Source: JAWOGN01 sp046496815
GTDB taxonomy: Bacteria > Desulfobacterota > DSM-4660 > Desulfatiglandales > Desulfatiglandaceae
DNA length: 9,643 nucleotides
Reading direction: 5' to 3'
Assembly (NCBI GenBank): GCA_046496815.1
Contig: JAWOGN010000163.1
Location: forward strand, 1 to 9,643
Shown: piece after piece, positions 1 through 6,641 of the stretch
Layout: each line of letters starts with the position of its first letter
How positions within the stretch are numbered: the first letter of the stretch is position 1
Translations under genes and position numbers: made by a program
Notes under the pieces: generated by a model
Database searches by the model: none
What the model was told of the DNA's origin: nothing
What the model saw: only the letters and a program-made list of their open reading frames with translations

Positions 1-282
1 TTCCATGTGTGTTATAGCTTCAAAAACATTTTTTTCTTGCGCCGTGATATCTCTGGACAACTGCTGTATAAAGCTGAGATACAAGGAGATGTCAGAAACA
101 GGCGACCCTTTCTTCTGCGCTTGTTTCAATTCAGCAGAAATCTCGCCAATGCGGGATTTATAGCCAAGTAGCTTGCGCTTTTCATCGGCAAGTGATTTCT
201 CCAGTGCCGACAATTCCCGCTGAAGATTCTCCTCAACTCGCTTTCGGTGCTTCAAAACAGGTTCGAAAGAATGCGCAAACAT
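1..282 (-). CDS. fliJ: Flagellar export chaperone/stalk protein FliJ (N-terminal part, cut by window edge)
   Basis: The reading frame starts with ATG at 282 and stays open to base 1, giving 94 codons, about two thirds of a usual FliJ (about 145 residues). The protein begins MFAHSFEPVLKHRKRVEENL and is then almost entirely charged helix (Glu, Lys, Gln, Arg with regular Leu), the antiparallel coiled coil typical of the family. FliJ is the central stalk of the cytoplasmic export ATPase: it sits in the FliI hexamer, contacts FlhA and helps cycle export chaperones. It follows fliI with a 17-base gap. The ribosome site is weak, an A-rich run before GATCGAA. The order fliH-fliI-fliJ strongly supports the call despite low sequence conservation in this family. 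The stop codon lies outside the window. Confidence 0.88.
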   Translation of the reverse strand, partial: MFAHSFEPVLKHRKRVEENLQRELSALEKSLADEKRKLLGYKSRIGEISAELKQAQKKGSPVSDISLYLSFIQQLSRDITAQEKNVFEAITHME

Positions 283-301
283 TTCGATCTTTTTTTATCG
301 A

Positions 302-1624
302 TTAACAAAACAAGTCCCCGAGCTGCTGAATGCTCTCTTTGAGTGTGAAACTCTCTTCGATATCCTGCCGCAGGTAGGCGTTCACTTTTTCAATCATTTC
401 GATGGCATAGTCAATCTTTGGGCTGCTGCCCTTCACATACGCACCGATGTTGATCAAATCTTCCGCCTTTCGGTAGGTATCCAATATGGCTTTCAGTTTA
501 TTGGCGTTTGCCCGGTGTTTCACATCAATAATTTCATCCATCACACGACTGACGCTGTTCAGTATGTCAACGGCAGGGTAGTGGTTTTGCATCGCAAGAT
601 CTCTGGACAGAATGATGTGTCCATCCAAGATGGCCCTCACTGCGTCGGCGATCGGTTCATTCATGTCATCCGATTCGACCAACACCGTGTAAAGGCCCGT
701 TATGCTTCCCCGGTTTGAAGAGGTGCCCGCTCTTTCCAAAAGCTTCGGCAACAGGGAAAAGACGGAAGGCGTGTATCCTTTCGTTGTTGGGGGCTCTCCG
801 GTGGCGAGGCCCACCTCCCTTTGGGCCATTGCAAATCGGGTCACGGAATCCATCATGAGAATTACCTGCTTCCCTCGGTCTCGAAAATATTCAGCGACGG
901 CCGTGGCGATGAAAGCACCTCTCATTCTGATAAGCGGCAGATGATCTGAAGTGGCAACAACGACGACGGATCTTCTCAACCCCTCCGGCCCCAATTCCCT
1001 CTCAAGGAAGTCGTTTACCTCTCTGCCGCGTTCTCCGATAAGCGCAATGACATTGACATCCGCCAGGGTATTCCTGGCAATCATCCCGAGGAGGACACTT
1101 TTTCCAACGCCTGATCCGGCGAAAATCCCCATGCGCTGTCCGCATCCGATGCTGAGGAGGCCACTGATTGCTCGGATGCCGGTATCCAGGGGCTGAGAAA
1201 TTCGCCTTCGCAGCAACGGATTCATAGGATCCGTATAGATCGGATATTCTTCTTCGATGACAATGGGGCCTTTGCCGTCTATCGGGTTTCCAAGACCATC
1301 AATCACCCTGCCCAAAAGCCCGTCTCCGACGCCTATCAGGGCTTTTTGCTGCTTGGCGACCACCTGACTCCCGGGGGCGATTGCTCGAAACTCTCCCAGA
1401 GGCATCAGCAAAACCTTGTCATCTCTGAACCCCAGGACCTCGGCTTTTACTTTCGAAGCATTTCCCTTAGGCAAAATGTCACACAGGGTGCCTATCCTGG
1501 AGGCGGGTCCATTCGCTTCAGCAACTAACCCGACCACTTTCGTTACTTTGCCGTTTGCTTGAATGGGGTCAAGTGACGTCAGAACCGTATGATATTTGTT
1601 GAATTCAATAAATGGTTTCATCAT
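302..1624 (-). CDS. fliI: Flagellum-specific export ATPase FliI
   Basis: FliI is the hexameric ATPase at the cytoplasmic base of the flagellar type III export gate. The 440-residue protein matches the normal family length and resembles F1-ATPase beta subunits. Visible landmarks (numbered from the ATG at 1624) are the Walker A loop GSGVGKS near residue 170, GERGREV with the catalytic Glu near 197, Walker B VILMMDSVTRFA with Asp near 259, and the hallmark run GEPPTTKGYTPSVFSLLPKL. The N-terminal beta-barrel and C-terminal helical domain are complete. I chose the ATG at 1624 because it overlaps the fliH stop as ATGA, the usual sign of translational coupling. A TTG at 1636 would add four residues and a second ATG lies at 1621. 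Neither start has a clear ribosome site, so coupling to FliH translation is likely. Confidence 0.97.
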   Translation of the reverse strand: MMKPFIEFNKYHTVLTSLDPIQANGKVTKVVGLVAEANGPASRIGTLCDILPKGNASKVKAEVLGFRDDKVLLMPLGEFRAIAPGSQVVAKQQKALIGVGDGLLGRVIDGLGNPIDGKGPIVIEEEYPIYTDPMNPLLRRRISQPLDTGIRAISGLLSIGCGQRMGIFAGSGVGKSVLLGMIARNTLADVNVIALIGERGREVNDFLERELGPEGLRRSVVVVATSDHLPLIRMRGAFIATAVAEYFRDRGKQVILMMDSVTRFAMAQREVGLATGEPPTTKGYTPSVFSLLPKLLERAGTSSNRGSITGLYTVLVESDDMNEPIADAVRAILDGHIILSRDLAMQNHYPAVDILNSVSRVMDEIIDVKHRANANKLKAILDTYRKAEDLINIGAYVKGSSPKIDYAIEMIEKVNAYLRQDIEESFTLKESIQQLGDLFC

Positions 1625-2406
1625 TGGGTCCGGCAATTATCGGTCAGATTTGATTTTTGAAATTCCGATTTTAACGCCGCTTCCACCACATGAAGCTGTT
1701 TTTTGATTCTCGCGTCAATATCCCCCAGGTTTGTCTCGATCAGGCACCCCCCCCGCTCAACAGTTTCGTCCTCGACAAAGTTCAAATTTCCCGGCTTATC
1801 CATGAGGCTTGACAACTCGGACGTTTTTTCTCTCAAGAAAAGATAATCAGAAGGATTCACCCGGATTTTGATGCGCTCATGATCCACACATTTTCTGAGG
1901 GCTTCGTCGACGACCCTTAAAACGACATCGTCTTTTATGGAAATTTCATGTCGCACAATCTTGGTTGCGATCGCCATGGCCAACGTGACGATTTCTTTTT
2001 CAGCACTGCGGAAAACCTCGGTTCTGGTTTCTTCAATCTGCGAAATGAGTTTGTGAAGATGCGCCAAATGCGATTCGAGTTTCTCCTCCCCGGCTTTTAT
2101 CGCGGCGGCTTGTCCATCCCTGTATCCTTTTGTATAGGCCTTTTCGACCGGCCCTGTATTTCCGTTTTTTAGACTCTGATCGGATATGCCGTCGGAATCG
2201 GACCGCTCGAAAATGATACTTTCAGCCGCTGCACTTTCCCGACAATCGGTGCGGCGAAAATCCGTCCCTTGTTGAGCCTCTCCCCCTTTTTCTGTGGCAG
2301 GGGCGATGGGGATTTTCGGGAAGTAGTGCAGCCTGAAGGTGCTTTTAGTGTCTGACCTCACGTCGTTCATGGGCCTATCAAATGAACTCTTCTCCGCCAC
2401 GTCCAC
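1621..2406 (-). CDS. fliH: Flagellar export apparatus protein FliH
   Basis: FliH is the peripheral stalk that binds and restrains the FliI ATPase and docks it to FliN at the C ring. The C-terminal half carries the family signature: VEDETVERGGCLIETNLGD followed by DARIKKQL, like the GGCxxET...G.(I/V)DAR motif of FliH and of the ATP synthase delta subunit. Before it lies a helical stretch starting KAYTKGYRDGQAAAIKAGEE, the expected dimeric coiled coil. The first 80 or so residues are poorly conserved and look disordered. The longest frame starts at GTG 2406, inside fliG, with GGGAG 12 bases upstream. An ATG at 2370 (MNDVRSD...), 7 bases after the fliG stop, is an equally credible start and would give 249 residues. 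The end overlaps fliI by 4 bases. Confidence 0.93.
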   Translation of the reverse strand: MDVAEKSSFDRPMNDVRSDTKSTFRLHYFPKIPIAPATEKGGEAQQGTDFRRTDCRESAAAESIIFERSDSDGISDQSLKNGNTGPVEKAYTKGYRDGQAAAIKAGEEKLESHLAHLHKLISQIEETRTEVFRSAEKEIVTLAMAIATKIVRHEISIKDDVVLRVVDEALRKCVDHERIKIRVNPSDYLFLREKTSELSSLMDKPGNLNFVEDETVERGGCLIETNLGDIDARIKKQLHVVEAALKSEFQKSNLTDNCRTQ

Positions 2407-3346
2407 GAATTACCAGTTCTCCCTTCTCTTCCATGTCTTGAATAATCTTCGTAATGTTCAATTGTGCGGCTTCGACTTCCTTTATCCTAACGGGCCCCAT
2501 TTCTTCGACTTCTTCCTTCAGCATCTCCGCCGCTCTTTCCGACATATTCCGAAAGATTTTCTTCTTGACCGATTCAGATGCAGCCTTTAGTGCCACTGCC
2601 AATTCCTGCGTTTCAACATTCCGCAATACTTTTTGCAGCCCCTTGTCATCGATCAGAACCAAGTCATCAAACACAAACATTTTCTGTTTTACCTCGGCAA
2701 CCAACTCGGGATGATCCTTTTCGATCTTCTCCAGAATGGCTTGGGCGGAATTTGCTGTTGTTTGATTTAATATATCGGCCAACTGGTTTACCCCACCCAA
2801 TTTATGCGTGATGGAAGTTTGCTTTTCTCTGAGAATACTTTCAAAAACGTTATCTATCTCCTCGACCATGTCAGACACGACCTTGTCGAGATTGGCGATC
2901 CTCACGGCTACATCGGACTTGGTTTCATCCGCCAGGTCATTCAAAACTTTACTTGCGACTTTCGGATCCAAATGCGCAAGTATGATGGCAATTGTCTGGG
3001 GATGTTCTTCCTTAATCAGTTTTGAGAGGTGCTCCGGCTCGAGGGATCTGAGGGCTTTCAGATTTGAGGACTCGGAGGCGGATCCAGTCAGCGCTTGCTT
3101 GCCCCCAACGCTTTTGAATGGATCATCCTTATACAGGCTTCCCCAGTGAGCTGCCATCCCAGTGAATTCTTGTGCGATGCTTTCGATCAAGTCCTGAGAA
3201 ATGGGTCCCATCTGTGAGAGATGGCTTTCGATTACCGCCCGGTCACTGGCATCAAAACTGCTGAGGATTTGCCGGGAGGCGTCCTTCCCCAACGATTGAA
3301 GAAGGATGGCAACTTTCAAAGAACCTGCTAAGTTTTTCGGATCCAT
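2378..3346 (-). CDS. fliG: Flagellar motor switch protein FliG
   Basis: FliG forms the top of the C ring; it binds the FliF C-terminus and meets the MotA stator to produce torque. The 322-residue protein has all three domains: N-terminal FliF-binding domain (residues 1 to about 80, with AILLQSLG), middle domain with the diagnostic EHPQ motif (114-117), and C-terminal torque domain. The C-terminal part shows the Gly-Gly hinge (184-185), the MFVF motif (223-226), the charged torque helix around DDKGLQKVLRNVETQELAVALK-like residues 233-254, RNMSERAAE (266-274) and GPVRIKEVE. The start ATG 3346 is the only one available after an in-frame stop upstream. Its ribosome site is poor, which is odd for a protein needed in about 30 copies per motor. 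It is separated from fliF by an unusually long 145-base gap. Confidence 0.98.
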   Translation of the reverse strand: MDPKNLAGSLKVAILLQSLGKDASRQILSSFDASDRAVIESHLSQMGPISQDLIESIAQEFTGMAAHWGSLYKDDPFKSVGGKQALTGSASESSNLKALRSLEPEHLSKLIKEEHPQTIAIILAHLDPKVASKVLNDLADETKSDVAVRIANLDKVVSDMVEEIDNVFESILREKQTSITHKLGGVNQLADILNQTTANSAQAILEKIEKDHPELVAEVKQKMFVFDDLVLIDDKGLQKVLRNVETQELAVALKAASESVKKKIFRNMSERAAEMLKEEVEEMGPVRIKEVEAAQLNITKIIQDMEEKGELVIRGRGGEEFI

Positions 3347-3491
3347 ATGTGTCTGCGTTTTTTCTATGTGATAGAATGCCGGAGCCTTCGGTAATCCTGG
3401 AAAATCTTAACTGCACCCATTTGTCGGACAGTGTTGCATCTTTTATTTTTCCGGAAATTGTTCTACACTGCGCATGAGGGCGTCAAAGCAC

Positions 3492-5093
3492 CTAGCTTTC
3501 CTTCAGCCAATTACGGAGCAGTTCGACCGACCCTTCTTTATCTGCAGTGATCATCTGTAACGCTTTGTTTTTGAAAGGGAGGCTTTTCATACCCTCGCCA
3601 TATTCTCTCTCAAGCTCTCCGACAGTTTTGGGGAGTCGGTTCAGTATATCGCCATTTTCAATTGAGCCGGAGGTAAGCCATTGGACAAGCGGCCGAACCA
3701 CGAATGCGAATGATAGAAGCACGAAAAGGGCTAGAAACCCATATTTTGCAACTGAGCCATAACGCTTCAATGTCGACAGCCACCCTCCTTCTGCAATCTC
3801 CTCCTGATTTTCAGCGAGGGTCAGTCTTGCAGTTTCAAATGGGATGTTCACCACTTCGATTTCATCCCCTCTCTTGACGTCAAAATTGACCGCTCTTTTG
3901 ACAATGCCTTCGAACTTTGCCATTTCTTCCGGCGTTCTTGGAAAATACTCCCATCTCTCCGCTCCAGTTGTGCCTGCCGCGCTTCTGTAGCTGCCGTCTA
4001 CGATGACGGCGACGGATATTCTACCCAATCGACCGACCGGTTCTATGGTGTGACTGGTCACCTTACCGATCTCGTAATTCACCGTGCGGTCTTGTTTCTG
4101 AAAGGAAGGGGCCTGCACGGTTGTCGTGGGTTGTTTTCCGCCCTCCGCAAGGTTGGAAACTACCCCGGGGACACCCATGGGGCTGGTCGTTCCCCCATTT
4201 GAGGTCTCATTGAAAAGCTGCTCACTTCGAACCACTTTATTGTCGGTTTGATACGTTTCTTCTGTCTTTTCTTGTCGCTTGAAGTCCATGGAACAGGATA
4301 CTCTTACGATGGCCTTGCCGGGTCCCAAAGCGGTTTCAAGCATGGTTCTGATTCGGTCCTGATAATTCTTTTCCAGCTTTGCCTGAAACTCCAGTTGATC
4401 AGAGCTCACCTGCCCAACCGCGGAACCGGGCTTGAATCCCGCCAACATTCTCCCGTTGTTGTCCACCACCGTCACATTATCCGGATTTAGGCCGGAGACA
4501 CTGGATGAAACGAGATGAACAATTCCCTGAACCTGGTCCGTGTTCAATCGCTTGCCACGGCGAAGTTTCAAAACCACTGACGCTGTGGCAGGTTTCTCCT
4601 CTTCGATGAAAAGGGACTTGGGAGGCATTACGATGTGAACCCTCGAGCTTTCAACTTCAGCAAACCCGTTAATTGTGCGGGACAGTTCCCCTTGGGTGGC
4701 TCTCTGGTAGTTTACATTTTGGACAAACTCCGTCATTCCGAGCTTCGTGTTATCAAAAATCTCGAAGCCGACGCCGCTCCCTTGAGGCAGGCCTCGCGAT
4801 GCCAATTCAAGTCTGGTTTCGTAGATTCGTTCACTCGGAATAAGAATTGACCTTCCATTTGAAGCAATTTCGTAAGGTACCTTTTGATCCTTTAATTCAG
4901 CCAATATCGCCCCGGCATCTTCCGACTCCAGGTTGGTATAAAGAAGCTGGAAATCCGGTCTTCCCGTCCAAAGCATCAGGAATACAAATCCGAGGATCGT
5001 GCCGGCGGAAAGCGTTAAAAGCGTCATCCTTTTTGCCGGCGAGATATTCATAAGCAGCGCTTTAATTTGTGCGATGAGTTCACTGAAGGGCAT
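3492..5093 (-). CDS. fliF: Flagellar MS-ring protein FliF
   Basis: FliF multimerises in the inner membrane to form the MS ring, the base on which rod, C ring and export gate are built. The 533-residue length is normal. There are two membrane segments, residues about 22-42 (TLLTLSAGTILGFVFLMLW) and about 450-470 (YGFLALFVLLSFAFVV). Between them lies the large periplasmic region with ring-building domains; it contains FQLLYTNLESEDAGAI, the VQNVNYQRATQGELSRTI block and ESSRVHIVMP, all typical of the YscJ/FliF family. The C-terminal cytoplasmic tail ends SVELLRNWLKES, the FliG-binding end. The start ATG 5093 follows fliE by 24 bases, with AAAAGGA about 10 bases upstream. Confidence 0.98.
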   Translation of the reverse strand: MPFSELIAQIKALLMNISPAKRMTLLTLSAGTILGFVFLMLWTGRPDFQLLYTNLESEDAGAILAELKDQKVPYEIASNGRSILIPSERIYETRLELASRGLPQGSGVGFEIFDNTKLGMTEFVQNVNYQRATQGELSRTINGFAEVESSRVHIVMPPKSLFIEEEKPATASVVLKLRRGKRLNTDQVQGIVHLVSSSVSGLNPDNVTVVDNNGRMLAGFKPGSAVGQVSSDQLEFQAKLEKNYQDRIRTMLETALGPGKAIVRVSCSMDFKRQEKTEETYQTDNKVVRSEQLFNETSNGGTTSPMGVPGVVSNLAEGGKQPTTTVQAPSFQKQDRTVNYEIGKVTSHTIEPVGRLGRISVAVIVDGSYRSAAGTTGAERWEYFPRTPEEMAKFEGIVKRAVNFDVKRGDEIEVVNIPFETARLTLAENQEEIAEGGWLSTLKRYGSVAKYGFLALFVLLSFAFVVRPLVQWLTSGSIENGDILNRLPKTVGELEREYGEGMKSLPFKNKALQMITADKEGSVELLRNWLKES

Positions 5094-5117
5094 GAGAAAT
5101 TTTCCTTTTCAACGGGG

Positions 5118-5420
5118 TTATACCTGCATTCGCATGATTTCCTCATATGCCGAGATGATTTTATTCCGCACTTGCATCATCAACTTAAATGACACCTCAG
5201 CCTTCTCCAGGGCGATCATGGTCTGATGGATATCCTTTTCGTTGCCTGCAGCCAATTCTTGAATAGCTTGATCCGCTTCCGTTTGTACTTGGTTTACCTC
5301 ATTGATCGCGCCTTTTAAGACGGCCCCGAAGGAATTGTCAATTTGCTCCGGAATCTGCCGCGCTTTCATACCGGCGGAGAGAACGGATTCCATATCTCTC
5401 TGAAGGGCGATTTCTTTCAT
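5118..5420 (-). CDS. fliE: Flagellar hook-basal body adaptor protein FliE
   Basis: FliE joins the MS ring to the proximal rod and is among the first substrates of the export apparatus. The small 100-residue protein has the expected size. Its C-terminus carries the diagnostic block VSFKLMMQVRNKIISAYEEI followed by MRMQV at the very end, as in most FliE proteins. The middle is helical and rich in Gln, Ala and Glu. The start ATG 5420 lies two bases after the flgC stop. AGG with about 9 bases spacing sits within the last flgC codons, so translation is probably coupled to flgC. Confidence 0.96.
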   Translation of the reverse strand: MKEIALQRDMESVLSAGMKARQIPEQIDNSFGAVLKGAINEVNQVQTEADQAIQELAAGNEKDIHQTMIALEKAEVSFKLMMQVRNKIISAYEEIMRMQV

Positions 5421-5422
5421 GA

Positions 5423-5860
5423 CTATCGACCTATCTCCAAAGCCCTTAGCGCCATATTCTTGCTGGCGTTGATGGCTGCCACACTCGCTTCATAGCTGCG
5501 TGTGGCGCTGATCATATTCACCATTTCTTCCACCAAGTTGATATTGGGCATCGCCACATATCCTTGCTCATTTGCATCGGGGTGTTGGGGATCATATTTG
5601 AGTGGGGACGGTCTCGGGTCGGCAATGATTCCGAGAACTCTGACCTCTGATAGTTTGCCGTCCAACTGAGACTTTAAAACACCCTGGAAAGCGGATGATT
5701 TCGGTTGGGCGGCAAAGACCGGATCTTTTCGTTTGTAGGGCCCTCCCTCCGGCGTTCGGGTGGTATTGACATTGGCCAGATTACTGGATATCACGTTCAT
5801 TCGAACCCGTTGAGCGCTCAGCCCTGAAGAACTGATTTGAAGTGCATCGAAAAAATTCAT
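5423..5860 (-). CDS. flgC: Flagellar proximal rod protein FlgC
   Basis: FlgC is one of the proximal rod proteins of the flagellar axis, exported through the type III gate. At 145 residues it has the normal length. The N-terminal rod motif is clear: ALQISSSGLSAQRVRMNVIS followed by SNLANVNTTRTPEGGPYKRK. The C-terminal coiled-coil motif also fits: NINLVEEMVNMISATRSYEA, then NASKNMALRALEIGR. These terminal helices pack together in the rod core. There is no signal peptide, as expected for a type III substrate. The start ATG 5860 lies two bases after the flgB stop and is preceded by a good ribosome site (AGGAG with 7 bases spacing) inside the end of flgB. Confidence 0.97.
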   Translation of the reverse strand: MNFFDALQISSSGLSAQRVRMNVISSNLANVNTTRTPEGGPYKRKDPVFAAQPKSSAFQGVLKSQLDGKLSEVRVLGIIADPRPSPLKYDPQHPDANEQGYVAMPNINLVEEMVNMISATRSYEASVAAINASKNMALRALEIGR

Positions 5861-5862
5861 GT

Positions 5863-6288
5863 CTAACTCCTACCTTCCTGGATCACATATTTTAGCCCGC
5901 CAAACTTCTTGGCGATGATTTGAGCCATTGCATTGTACATCAAGTTGTTCTCGGCAAGTTTTGCCATCATCGTATCCATGTCGACAGAATTGCCGTCTGC
6001 TCGGAGAGTGAGCTGAGGTTCGGCAACAATTGTGGCTCTCACATTTCCCGTTCGGGTCGCCCGGACGGGCAGGTGCCCGTTTTGGGTTCTCCGGATGCTT
6101 GCATTGCTTTCTGCTCTCACCGATTTCCCGATTTCTTCCTCGACAATCAAATCAAAGGCCTTGTAATTGGGGGTGTCTACGTTGGCAATGTTTGAAACAA
6201 TCAGGTTGTGTTTGATGGATCTTAGATCCAGGGCTTTTTCTAAAGTGGAGAGCGTTCCGCCGAAAATTCCATTTAAATCCATGTTCAT
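5863..6288 (-). CDS. flgB: Flagellar proximal rod protein FlgB
   Basis: FlgB is the other early rod protein and the first gene of the structural operon. The 141-residue protein has the N-terminal motif RSIKHNLIVSNIANVDTPNY followed by KAFD, diagnostic for flagellar rod proteins. Its C-terminal motif is DTMMAKLAENNLMYNAMAQI followed by KKFGGLKYVI. The start ATG 6288 has a good ribosome site (AAGGA, 5 bases spacing). A second in-frame ATG at 6282 is possible but less well spaced. A sigma-54-type promoter lies about 30 bases upstream of the ATG, so FlgB is very likely the first product of the flgB-to-fliJ transcript. Confidence 0.97.
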   Translation of the reverse strand: MNMDLNGIFGGTLSTLEKALDLRSIKHNLIVSNIANVDTPNYKAFDLIVEEEIGKSVRAESNASIRRTQNGHLPVRATRTGNVRATIVAEPQLTLRADGNSVDMDTMMAKLAENNLMYNAMAQIIAKKFGGLKYVIQEGRS

Positions 6289-6318
6289 CGGTTTCCTTAT
6301 CTATGCATCTTCTTCATT

Positions 6319-6334
6319 TCAAAACAGGTGCCAG
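6319..6334 (-). promoter_or_regulatory. Sigma-54 (-24/-12) promoter before flgB
   Basis: The minus strand reads CTGGCACCTGTTTTGA. The -24 part TGGCAC (6333-6328) is a perfect match to the sigma-54 consensus, and the spacer of five bases is exact. The -12 part is TTGA (6322-6319) instead of TTGC, so one of the near-invariant -12 bases differs. The expected start of transcription is near 6307, leaving a leader of about 19 bases before flgB. The gene just upstream encodes a sigma-54 activator, which supports the call. The deviation at -12 may make it weaker or more activator-dependent. Confidence 0.78.
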
Positions 6335-6360
6335 CAAATAGTGTACCAAATCAGTTCCGC

Positions 6361-6402
6361 GAAAAAGCGATGAAATTAACTGGTTGATATAGCGCCTTTT
6401 TC
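6361..6402. repeat. Imperfect inverted repeat upstream of the flgB promoter, possible activator site
   Basis: On the plus strand GAAAAAGCG (6361-6369) is mirrored by CGCCTTTTTC (6393-6402), nine pairs with one bulged C and about 23 bases between. It lies roughly 50 to 95 bases upstream of the expected flgB transcription start, where enhancer-type sites for sigma-54 activators are often found. That it binds the adjacent regulator is inference; no consensus site for this family is recognised here. Confidence 0.35.
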
Positions 6403-6641
6403 ACTGTGTCTCACCTGACGCTTTCTCCATGTAATGAATCCGTCCGCGATAGAACTGGGCAATATTTTCCCGGCACCGGGTCATCTGTGCCTTCGCGCCG
6501 TTTGAGTCCCGCGCAGTCGCTGTCGCAGCGTGGATTCAACGGTGTCGGGGGTTGGCCGGATGGTTGCTCCGTCGTGCGTGTAAGCGCCAATTCGACGCGT
6601 TCGAAACGATTCATGAATGCTTGTTTCTCCCAGTCGTGCAA
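6403..6641. other. Intergenic stretch between regulator gene and flgB, no supported gene
   Basis: Together with the promoter region this makes a 353-base gap. The part from 6481 to 6600 is about 63 percent GC, clearly above the neighbouring genes. A frame of 76 codons follows the regulator stop on the minus strand (TTG 6641 or ATG 6614 to 6411), but it has no ribosome site and no recognisable motif, and the frame next to it is also open for about 50 codons. A short GC hairpin (CCCG-GTGC-CGGG) lies near 6470. No intrinsic terminator with a U tract is visible after the regulator stop, so read-through into flgB is possible. Confidence 0.5.

Noticed and set aside
2580..2595. TGGCAC on the minus strand inside fliG, a possible internal sigma-54 site
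   Set aside because: The bases at the -12 position do not give GC at the required distance, and the site lies within conserved coding sequence.
3391..3470. Two ten-codon minus-strand frames in the fliF-fliG gap, as leader peptides
   Set aside because: Both are too short to distinguish from chance, lack clear ribosome sites and show no run of one amino acid or attenuator hairpin next to them.
6411..6641. 76-codon minus-strand frame directly after the regulator stop
   Set aside because: It starts at TTG without a ribosome site, has no recognised motif, is rich in Pro, Arg, Thr and Asp without domain-like pattern, and another frame is open over much of the same bases. Kept only as an unexplained gap.
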